From positions 19,228,438-19,292,437 of the forward strand of contig JAJEKV010000013.1 of the NCBI GenBank assembly GCA_021234155.1: a stretch of 64,000 bases of DNA. The letters run 5' to 3'. The notes under the pieces are model-generated. The model was not told the origin of the DNA and searched no databases. It worked only from the letters and a program-made list of their open reading frames with translations. A program made the translations under genes and the position numbers. Positions 36,351-46,690 of this stretch are shown here, piece after piece. Source of the DNA: Isoetes taiwanensis. Taxonomy: Eukaryota > Streptophyta > Lycopodiopsida > Isoetales > Isoetaceae. Positions within the stretch are counted from its first letter, which is position 1, and every line of letters begins with the position of its first letter.

Positions 36351-36970
36351 AAGGAAATACCCCCTCTAAACATAGGCCAAACGTCATGTTTTGCTTGCAT
36401 ATATTCTTGCAATCAATGGAAGTTAACCGCACTAACATTTCACATTTGCATTTGAAGGGTTTGGATTACACCACATCTATCAATGTCTTACAACATTGCT
36501 AGACAAGATGTTTTTGAATTCAATATACTCTTCACATCCAATTGATAAGCATTGAAAGATCATGCCAAACTCTTTCGTAGCTTTGTATGACCAAAATATC
36601 ATGTCTTCTCTTCACGGTGCAACTTTATATTGTTAATTGAAATGTGCATTACATTCTTATTGAAACTTTGCCTTTGGAAGTATGTTGTATGTTGCATTAC
36701 CACATTACATCTGTACAAATCTTTATTTAATGCTTTACAAAATCTAGCAAGTGCATTGCCCTCTCAATATTGCAAAACATATGGCTTATTTTCTATGGAA
36801 TATCCACTCTAAACTTAAGCCAAATATTCTCAACTAGAAGATTCTTGCGAAGTTGTTGTAGATGAAATACATGTGGTGCTCCATTATCCCTCCTACAATT
36901 CTTAAATGCATATTTTCATGCTCAAAATAATTATTTAGCAATAAGCAACCGCCTTTTAAGTTGTTACTAG

Positions 36971-36998
36971 GCCCGGCAACGCCGGGCACCATAACTAG
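36971..36998 (+). mobile_element. Helitron 3' terminus
   Basis: A hairpin GCCCGGCAACGCCGGGC (36971-36987), then seven bases, then CTAG (36995-36998) followed by T. This is the Helitron 3' end pattern (hairpin then CTRR, next to a target T). It matches the terminus at 46691-46718 in stem position, loop AAC and 7-base spacing. I could not find the 5' TC end, so the element length is unknown. Confidence 0.65.
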
Positions 36999-37326
36999 TA
37001 ACTCTTAATTCAACTTCTTCTCTAGCACCCTGATGAAAATATGAAATGATACCTGTTCTGCCCTTCTTTCTGAAGGATCCCCCACGATTCTCTTGTGCTG
37101 CCCACATGTTGCCCTTGAGATGAAGAAAGGGGTTATGTCTGCCAAGCAGGGAAAAACAATCAGAAATTGTTTTAGGTAAAAAAATCTACTCCTTTTGTTG
37201 TCGGGGTTGGAGCATCTTTTGTCATTTCTCGCTCTTTTCACGGAGGTGGGGTGCTTTTATTATTCATTATAATTCTTCCATTTGTGAGTACTTACGCATG
37301 AGTTATAACTTCTCGAAAGCATTATC

Positions 37327-37737
37327 ATGTTTAACATCTTCTTTATAATGTCGGATCCATTTGTGATTATATTGTTCCGTGGATTCCATTGTAAACTACC
37401 ACTAAAAATCGTGAGTTGTGAATCAACATCTAATAACACGAGATTTCTTTTAAATGTTAAATTTCACACAATTCAGATTCTTGTTGCATCAAATGCTAAT
37501 ATCGGAGGTCCACCAACGCTGGCGGCAATGGCTAATGCTTTCGGTGTTGGAGACATCCGGTAAAAGAAGGCGATTTCCTTGCTTGTTTATTATTAGACTT
37601 GATTTCGGCACAACTTCTTACGGTGCTTGAATTAAAGGTGCGACCTGCAATTTTAGTTGGAACTTTCGGGTACACTATTGGAACTCTAGTTGGCTGCTTG
37701 GTTGGGACTCGCCTGCTGTGTAATATGTTCACCTTTT
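37327..37737 (+). pseudogene. DUF819-like membrane protein fragment
   Basis: ILVASNANIGGPPTLAAMAN (37472-37531) matches the conserved SNANIGGP-T-AAMA motif of DUF819 (YjcL-type) membrane proteins. After a frame gap the same strand gives VRPAILVGTFGYTIGTLVG (near 37640-37697), the usual final helix. The first part may begin at an acceptor just before ATTCTTG (CACAATTCAG). No simple splice joins the two parts in frame. The N-terminal two thirds of the family are not found nearby, so this is a fragment or a gene with distant exons. Function of the family is not well defined. Confidence 0.5.
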
Positions 37738-37739
37738 AA

Positions 37740-40267
37740 CTGCCAATTTGGTAGCCTTCTTCATTATGGTACTGTGCATACTTCAAAGTGAAAATTGTTT
37801 TCCTTTGTGTACAACATTGCGGCATTTGTTTCTGTATCTGCTTTCTTATTCAAGGTGCAAAGAATGGTTGCAAATTATTTGACATAGCTCCTCCTTTAAG
37901 TGATCATACACACGAGAATGGTGCAACATGTTTAAACGAACTGGAAATAAAGGTCTATGAAATTTACATAATGTGTAATGTTCAGTTTCAATTTGGAGTA
38001 GTCAAGACGCGTTTAATGTCAAAGTCCATTGGTCTTGAAGCAAAAGTCAAGCAGAGTGTCAGCTACTAAGCAAGCTACCTTAAGCAAATGAAAGACAACA
38101 ACGTTGTTGGTGACCATAACGTTGTTCAATTGTCAACCAATATCAATAGATGAAAAGCGGGGGTTGCAGCCCTCGATAGATTCAAACTAGGATATACAAA
38201 GTAATAATCCTCTAGCTCTTGTCACATGGTTAAAAAACTTCAAAGCACAGTGAGTACGTGCTTCTTAGATCATTATGTGACACACCATGGAGGAGAATTT
38301 TTTTTTTATATTTTATTTTGTGGCACGTTTGCACAAACACGAGTTGAGACTTTGAAGCAATTTTAGGCATCCACATTGCATCCAGATAAGATTTCTATGC
38401 ATGTGGAGGGCGCTCGAATCGTTGAATTTAGTCTATGGTCTCTGAGATGTGTAGTGACAATTCAATCTTAGGACCAGCAAGTGGAGGTTACATTATACGT
38501 GGAGGCTACTATATGGTTGGTTGTATTTCTAGACCAAAATAATTATACTTTTCCTCCTACATTGCTGAAACACTCAAATTATTATACGAACTAAATTCCT
38601 AAGCGAAGTAACCAAACGTGCTTTTGACTAGTTATTTTTTTATTTTTTTTATCCCTTTTATACATGTTTAAGGAAATTGGTTGCTACCATAGACATGCCT
38701 TTCGATTTGGCAGTAAGAAATGGTTGTATCACTTTAGAATCGTGGTCTCCAATGGGCATTAGAAAACCATTCATTTCTTTGAGGAAAGTCTATAAGTATC
38801 ATCGATTGGCATCCGTGATACGATTAGCTTAGCCTAAAAGAGTAGGGTTCAATAAGAAAATCTTGCATGCTAACGCATTGTTCACATGCAATGTCGCTTT
38901 GATGTTGCTTAAAGCAACTTTTGCATATGTAAAAAGCAGTTTATTGGACGATTCCACGTGGCCAATATTCTTTCCCAGCATGCAAGACCTATGTTTCTTA
39001 ATTTTTATCGATGCTCTTTTGCGATGTTGTTCTGGTTCTATGAAGATATTTTCCAGCAATTTACCTCACATTCTGAGATCTATCTTTTACATTTCAATTT
39101 ATTTACCTCATTTCAGAGAAAAGCTCAATGTCAACAACACTCTTTCCACATTACAACAATGGTGAAGTGCTTCACATGTGTGTCGGCATGCCTCTGCGTT
39201 GGCATGCGTCGACATGCTTCAATGCTCGAATGTAAGGTGTTGTAAAGATTACTGCATTCTAGATTGATAGATTGGTTAATTCAAGCTTGCCACCTATGAA
39301 AAAAAACAAAACAAAACTTTGTGGCTAACATATGACAACCTTTTAACCACATGTAATAAAATAAAGGCATCAACCATCATTTAGTATGAACACCACGTCT
39401 TCAAAATTGGCTTAAAAAGGGGTTAGTTCAAAAGCAATTGACCCATTGCACATTCTTGTTGTCACATGTCACAGTGCCCTCAGTCATCATCATTCCATAA
39501 CGAATAATTAGCAACAACATTTTCAACGTGTTTGAAAAATAATCACTGAAATTATCCCTACTAGAAACATGACTTTAGTTGTGGTAGTAAAAAATGATCA
39601 TGTGTCTACACCTCCTAAAATAATTTTAGATTCAACCATGGTTGCTCTTAATAACGGCTTGCCATTCTATTTATTGAATATCTAAAATAATTTTAGATTC
39701 AACCGTAATAACGGCTTGCCATTCTATTTATTGAATATGATAAAAGATTTATATCATGCCCCACATGTTAGATTGGTACCGGTTAGCATCAACGAGAATA
39801 GCATCCTCTTGAGGGATGGTACCATTCATGCTTTATAGGTTAATGGATGCAAATTATTTAATATATTTTTCCAAGCATTGCTTTGATAGAAGGCTTCTTA
39901 TTTGAGAAGTATGTCAAAATCTGCATCGCTTTGTTTATCGGTCTATTTTGCATCTTAAATTTCGGACCGTTGGATGCAAGGAGATTAAAGACCATCCTCT
40001 TTTTTAACACTTTATTCTCTCACACGAGTCAATGGTGCAAGAAGAAGACATGAAACCTCCCACAACACCAAAATAACGAGGCTACCATGGTTCTCTGACA
40101 TGGTACATTGCAACAAGGAATTTCAACGTCACCAAATACACGTCCTCCAAAGAAGCACAACATCTTTTATAACATTGCAACATGAGCACAAAGATATTTT
40201 CCACAAAACTACAGCATCTTTCATAACGGTGACAGAATGTACAAGGTCCACTTTCATAATTCACAAA
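37740..40267. other. AT-rich spacer with dispersed and tandem repeats
   Basis: 38310-38450 and 39265-39490 are related to 30405-30540 and 30155-30360 respectively. 39617-39741 is a tandem pair of a 57- to 67-base unit containing ATTTTAGATTCAACC and ACGGCTTGCCATTCTATTTA; the second unit lacks about 10 bases. No gene supported. Confidence 0.5.
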
Positions 40268-41265
40268 CTACATACTTTCGCCTATATTTACATACACCGC
40301 TATAGCAAACAACCCGTACAATGCAACGAGCAACAAGGACATCAAGAATTTCGAGAGTCTTCTAAGAGCCTTCCTTGTGCTTGGGCCAGCCATATTGGGA
40401 TCATGAGGGTGCCGGATAGACTCCACCTCACGGAGCTCCTTCAACAATAAGGTCCTGCATAAATTAAGGTGTCCATGCAAGGCACCTTTCTCCAGGATAA
40501 CTGGATTCATTCCATGAATCTCTAGGGTTGCCATACCATCCTCGATGCGGTCCAATGTATTCCCAAGCGCTACCCGAAGCTCCTAGATTGCCAAGCACAC
40601 GTCCCTAACTGCTTCCTCGGCCTCCATTAATAACTGTGTTGTGTCAATCTTTTCTTCCTCCACTGCTGAATCCACCATGGAGACTTCATAAGACTTCCGC
40701 TCATCAGAATTGTCACTAATAATAATAACCTCATGATCCCCATCATGCTGCTTCCTTCCATCATTCTCATCTACAGCGGCCAGCAATACGAGTTAGCAAC
40801 AAATAAACAAGCACATACTTCTATTAAATCGTAAAAGAATACCATGCCACATGAAATTCTAGCTTATCACAGGATCAAATTCATAGTCATGAATGTTCAA
40901 TGGTCTATAAGATGCATTTACATCAATAACTTCTGGAGGCGTGGGTCTGACACTGGCATTAGTGTACACAAATTCGTCAGCACTATTACCTCTCTCCAAG
41001 CTTGCCTCTCTATCCTCAAACACCTCTTCGAAGTCTCAAACCCTTCGCTTTCTCTTCCCTACATGCTCTATAGGCACAACACCTGGCTGCAATCCAAACA
41101 AAGTTAGTATGATATCTTTATATGTGCATCATTCCGAAGTAAGCATGATGGACCAAGCAGCCTGCACGCGATCCAGGGATATATAGGCCGAGTTATTTGG
41201 CAATACCCAAGAGCTGGCCAACCTAAACTTTCCAGTTTGCACCATGGCTTTCACAGTATGTACTA
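40268..41265 (-). pseudogene. Unidentified protein gene remnant with a C-terminal membrane helix
   Basis: Minus frames 40786-40583 and 40555-40268 are the same frame, separated only by a TAG (after DVCLAI) and an ATG-less gap. Together they encode an acidic segment (HEVIIISDNSDERKSYEVSM), a helical stretch (ELRVALGNTLDRIEDGMATL) and a final membrane helix (FLMSLLLVALYGLFAIAVYV). Upstream on the same strand, other frames read VVPIEHVGKRKRR (nuclear-signal-like), REASLERGNSADEFVYTNAS and, near 41260-41165, KAMVQTGKFRLASSWVLPNN. This looks like a spliced or decayed gene. I do not recognise it. Confidence 0.35.
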
Positions 41266-41320
41266 GAATAAGAATAAGAATAAGAATGATTTTTTATCGT
41301 CCACTGAGACCAATTGGCTA
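41266..41320 (+). repeat. AATAAG microsatellite joined to a motif shared with 47.05 kb
   Basis: About four AATAAG-type units, then ATTTTTTATCGTCCACTGAG and ACCAATTGGC. The same second part occurs at about 47065-47097 after a run of GAATA units. Likely the end of one interspersed element family. The following 41321-42050 shows no gene. Confidence 0.6.
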
Positions 41321-42059
41321 GAGAGGTTGTTCTAAATCTACCAGCATGGAATAGAACATAATGTAGAGCCCTTTGTAGAATTGATTTTTCTCTCATGTTT
41401 GTAACATTTGGGGCAAATCATGCTTAACGAAGCAATTTCCATATCATATTGTTATTGTAAACTGTGAAAAGATTGGAGTGTTGTCATTTTTTAGTGCAGT
41501 TGTAGAACTTATGGACTTGAAGGGATATAAAAGTCCTTATATGATATTTTTCAATGGTTAGAGTCGTGATGAGGTGGCATGATCTGGAAGGACATGTAAG
41601 TTATTAGAGATCTAACGGTGGATATTGTTTAAAGATGAATGGAGGAGATTTGTTGTGTAAGTTTTAAAAAAGGGGCACGGCTCCTCATTCTCTCTCTCTC
41701 ACTCACTCTTGTTCCTTGAAGAGATTATTTGCATAGAGTGTTCCACTTGGTTCGGGAACTATTTTACTGTTCCAGGAAAAATTCCTATGCCATGAATCAA
41801 CATATCTATAATTTTTTACAGCCTACAGTTTCCTACAAGAATAGAACCAACATGCAATTTTCTGGCAAAATAAAAAACACCAAGATATAATTTCCTACAA
41901 GAATGGAACAAAACATGTAATTTTCTGACAGACTAAAATTTGGCAAGTTAGTATTTGTAAAATAACAGGTTATATAAATACAGTATGATTCATGGTTGAT
42001 GTAACACTATAAAATCTGATCAAAATTATGAACTTCCACATTTAACATGACAACTTATG

Positions 42060-44232
42060 AGAACTTCAATGTCCTCAAGGCAGAAAGAGAACAGACAAAC
42101 AGGATTACTCGTCATCTTCATCCAACCCTTCTTCTTCCACATTTACACGAGTTACTCAAATTGGTTGAATATATGTGCCTATACTTGGCTCCAGATTTCC
42201 AAAACTTGAAGGCTTCTCCAAAATCAAACTCATCGATTGCTTCTATGGGCGGACCTTCGATTGCAACTCTCATTAATGAATCAGCTGTTTTTAGCCTATT
42301 ACAGTATTTGTCTTTGATATAATTCAATTGGCTAAATCCGCTTTCACAAATTTGTTGTACTTGAATATTGTATCAGACCCACTGTTGCAAACTTCACCAT
42401 TTCTGCATACTTATCCTCCCTTAACATTTTTTGTGAGAGGATAATTGTCCAAGGGTTTAAAAAAATCTTCCCTTGCCACTCCGCACATGCTTGCATCTTA
42501 AACTTTCTAAATTCTGCTAGAAAGTTATCAAGATTAATAAGGCTATCGAATTTCACTCCACCAATCAAATGCTTTCATTTCCTTTGTTGCTCACCATAAA
42601 ATTTCAGCAATACATTAGCCTCGTGTTGACCAACCAAATGCTTTCATTTCCTTTGTTGCTCTTGGCACATGTGCAGGCGCAAATATTGTAAAACATGACA
42701 AAACCTCATGATCCTTGAACCTCTCATCTAAGGCAGCCAAAACATCTTTAGCAAAATTATTTTGGAATTTGAGAGCCTCCTCTAAATCATGACCTTCAGC
42801 ACATCTTCATTTCGATTCCATGATACATATCTCTCTTAACAGCCCCTCTAAGTGCAACAAGCTTTCCATTTGGACAGCCAAAATTAGGAATTATAGGATA
42901 TCCTTTGCCATCCGTTAGACCACTATTCAGATCCAATATTTCAGTAAGAAACTCTACCGCAATTTGGTGCTTTGTATGGTCCACAAGGCCTGCTATTGAA
43001 GTAACATCCACCCAATCTTTCTGAAAATCGCGACTCAAAGCGGTCAAGTGCATCAAAATATCTGCCAAAAAAAGGAAAATGTAGACAATCTTAAACTCTC
43101 TTAATTCATCATAAAGAGCAGCAATATTTTCTTTAAATACCATCATCACAGGTTCATACACTTCACATAACTTGTCAATTGCATGATGTCTACTTAACCA
43201 CCTTGTTGCTGAAATATGTTCAAGCCTCAGAGTAGAATAAGCAAGTTCCTCTTCAAGTGCCTTCAATAACCCTCCTCTTAAACTACTTCGGGAATAATAG
43301 CTTGCTGCCCCATTAACTAGCTTATCAACCTTCTCGCATATGTTCTTGCAACTTGGCTGTTTGGCTACTGCTTCTATACATAGATTAGTTCTATAGGCAA
43401 CACAATGTATGGATGTCATAAAAGGATTATAGTCTTTCAGCCTAGTTGCTACACCTGTCCGGCAACCAAAGGCAATCATTTTTGTCAAGTCTAATTTGCC
43501 TTGCTCGAGCTTCTCCACTATGGCTTTGGTAATTGTACTTGCATCCCCTCCATCTAATGACACCAAACCTATGAATGATTTTTTTGTGTTGAAAGTCATC
43601 CAAATAAGTGGCATAAAGGATTAAATGCTGCATCACAATAACATCGGTTGATTCATCAACCATTATGCCAAATCAAGGGTTTTTTTTTCAAACTGCTGAT
43701 GCATTTCAAAAAATAACTACAACCTTTGTCATCATTGTACAAATTTGGCATTCCAGATCCATATCCTATATGCAAGGTCTTCCTTACCTATGAAATAGGC
43801 ACATTTAAATAGAGTAAGGACTTCTTTATCCATAGATTCATTCTTTTTCTTCCCCACTTTATGCAAAGAATCTTTTCCACTTATAGCTAACCATACTACA
43901 TGTTTATGCTGTGCACTTTTAGCATGCTCTTTGAAAGCTGATGTTCTCAAATTCATGGCACCTTTACATTTCTTATCCTCCTTGCAGTAAATGCAATATA
44001 CTCTACCTATGTCATGGATGAAGCACAGTCAATCATAGTCATCTAGCCATTTTTTCTTCCAACTTTTCCTAGCATCTATAACCCGCTCATGCTCAGCATT
44101 GAGCTCTTGAGTATGAGCAGCCACGAAGTTAACAACATCTGAAATATTTGCATCACTTGTTCCAGCAATAGAAGCTTCATTCTCCCTTGCAAAGCCAGCC
44201 ATTTGTAAGATCGATGTTTGCCCTTGAACCAT
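42060..44232 (-). pseudogene. hAT-superfamily transposase (TTF/BED zinc finger type), decayed
   Basis: Minus strand, N to C: a start region (44232-44029); a zinc-finger block around 43990-43890 (YCIYCKEDKKCKGA..LRTSAFKEHAKSAQHK, C-C-H-H spacing); VDESTDV near 43660, holding the first catalytic Asp; then a 272-codon open frame (43614-42796) with KDYNPFMTSIHCVAYRTNL, SATRWLSRHHAIDKL and LTALSRDFQK. The C-terminal hAT dimerisation part is readable near 42327-42200 (MNYIKDKYCNRLKTADSLMR). The second Asp region usually present just before the GVATRL block is missing (FGCRTG), pointing to an internal deletion. Terminal inverted repeats not found. Confidence 0.75.
42558..42663. repeat. Local tandem duplication in the hAT remnant
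   Basis: AAATGCTTTCATTTCCTTTG plus flanking bases occurs twice, about 72 bases apart. It interrupts the transposase frame. Confidence 0.6.
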
Positions 44233-44389
44233 TCTTCATCCTTTACCCTGAGGTGCCATTGACAAATTCCTATTACGGGATATGAACACCATTTTTTAGA
44301 ACATCAGAATAAAAATCTATAATAATTAAGTAATTCTAGACATAAATCTAGATAATGTAAAGAAATACACACGCATTAATAACTTTCAA

Positions 44390-44466
44390 ATATTTTCCTT
44401 CCTATCCTCTTATATAACTCATAAATTACTTCAGAATATTTTCCATTCCTATCCTCTTATATAACT
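44390..44466. repeat. Short tandem duplication
   Basis: TATTTTCC..TCCTATCCTC and TTATATAACT occur twice with a period of about 49 bases. Confidence 0.5.
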
Positions 44467-44880
44467 TATGATATCTAATGGATGCATCACTCAATCTACT
44501 TTGTAGAGACACTAGTCCTAATAGACTTATATCAACATATAGCAGTATAATCAACCATTAGTTCTTACTAACCCCTGCTATTACGATTTTTACACCTGTA
44601 TACCACAAATTTCAGAAAGCTTATAACTCTACTACAATAGTCTTACTTACTAAGAAAATCTCCCAACTATTTATATTGCATGCTATGCACATAAAGCCTG
44701 GCACAATCTAGCGATAAGCATGGACAATGATAGTAGAACATGCTGAACCTGAGTACAAAATCAATTCTGAAAATCAATGAGTACAAGTGCGAAACAAACA
44801 AAAAAGCTTAGAGATCAATACTATCAGCTATTATTTGTCATATTTGAACACATGCAAACATTCTGAATCAAATACCAAAT

Positions 44881-44975
44881 GCATTGGAACTGCCATTTAA
44901 ACTAAAAAGGAATGAAAGAAATTGCAATGCATTAAAACTGCCATTATAACTAAAAAAGAATGAAAGAAATCGCAG
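44881..44975. repeat. Short tandem duplication, 47-base unit
   Basis: Two direct units of GCATT..AACTGCCATT, then AACTAAAAA.GAATGAAAGA. Confidence 0.6.
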
Positions 44976-46690
44976 TTACCTGTAGGTTTTTGCTGCCACA
45001 GAAGGGTTTCCTTATACAAAATGATCTTACTATGCAATGACAAGGGTAAACAATGATCTGTCACATTTTTGGATTAAATGAAAGCATGCCAGCACCCTAT
45101 AAAAATAGCAACTAGTTAGCAGTGCAAAATGCAAGCTAGATGATGCTTTTATACAATCCTGGCATCTAGAATGACTCCAATACTTGTTGCTTCCAGTTGG
45201 ATTCGCATCTAGCTCAGCCACACTCCATGAATCTTGAAATGCCATATCCATATCTCTGTGATTTAAGTCTGATCTACTTTGGCCTACACCGAGAAGATTA
45301 GCTTAGCTGCTCCGCACCAGAAGATTAGCTGCATCAGAAGATTATCTCCAAAAGATTAGCTGCCCGCCGCTTCCTCTCAATGATGTCTAGCTGCCACCGC
45401 TTCCTGTCAATGATGTCGCTTCCTCTCAATGCTCTGCTTCTGTTGCTTCGCCAAAATCGGCGGGGATGCTAAATGCCACTTTTCCCTTTCCCTAACCTAA
45501 AATCTAAACCTAAACCTAAGGGAAAGTTTACATTTTACGCTTTCCCTCTGTTGGCCCGTTGGCCAACATTTTATATTTTGTAAAATTGCCTACATTTGGT
45601 TTTCTACAGCTATCATTTTTCCTAAGTTTTATTTGAGCTAAGCCCCAATAACCGAAATTTTCCCTCCCAAGATACCATGCTCTTTTCTTTTCAATAAGTT
45701 GTCCCAAGATTGGGATGCCGTGTGATATTTTGGGCATGTATGCCGAGAAAGAAAGATTCATTGCAAAATTTTTGGAGTCGGTTTTCGGTGCAGAAGCTTT
45801 TATAAGGGCAGCACTTGCATGACAGAAGACACAGACCAGCGAGCAAGATTGCTCCAAGCTTTGTCAAAATTATGTGAACTTTGATTGCCTCTATATTGAA
45901 CTTTGATTTCCACTTTTCCATGCCTAAATCGTTGCCTCTCTATTGAACTTTGATTTCCGTTTTTTTTTTTATGCTTACATCGTTCGAACTTGAGTACTTT
46001 CTTTGTTTTTGGGATCAAAATTGAATGCAACAGAAGTTTGCTCCATTTTTTTCATTTTCGTCCCTACAATATGCAAATATAGCTTCAATCCTGGCTAAAT
46101 TTCTTGCTAAATGCTTGTATCCTGAGTAATGTCGTTTAACTCTTTCGTCTTAGAGAAGGGCTAGAATAGTGTCTTATAGAAGGGCTTGAATAGTGCCTGA
46201 ACTATTCTGGAGCTTCTGACCATTATTTAAAACTCCAAGCAGTGTGTTGGCCCAGAACCAGGCTGAGGCCAAACATATTTGGAGGTTCTACCGAGATTCT
46301 TCCCTGTCTCTAAAATTTGGGCTCATTTTTTAGATGTACACTGAGCAGTCATGGGAGAAGAAGATTTGCGTTGCTATTGTTGCCAGTTTCGAGAAATCTT
46401 AATGCAAATTCACGATGACATTCCATTTCATCATTTGCTTGGATGCTTTATACATGGCTTGCAATACTGGCCTGAAGTTTACTTGCAGATGGATTCTTAT
46501 TTCCAACAAGGAGTCTTTGACAATTGGATGCAGGTCTTTCATATGGTCAAGGATATTGCAAGCAAGATAAACCATTCACAGCCCATATCAGTGATGAACA
46601 CGATGAAAATGATATGCCTGACTTGCAATCTATGGCAAGCGAAGAATCTGAGGTATGTGCTTATTGTGATTTGTTAGGCCATATTGTTAA

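Noticed and set aside
42000-44300. Terminal inverted repeats and 8-base duplications of a hAT element
   Set aside because: I scanned both flanks and found no convincing CAG-type inverted ends, so no element borders are given.
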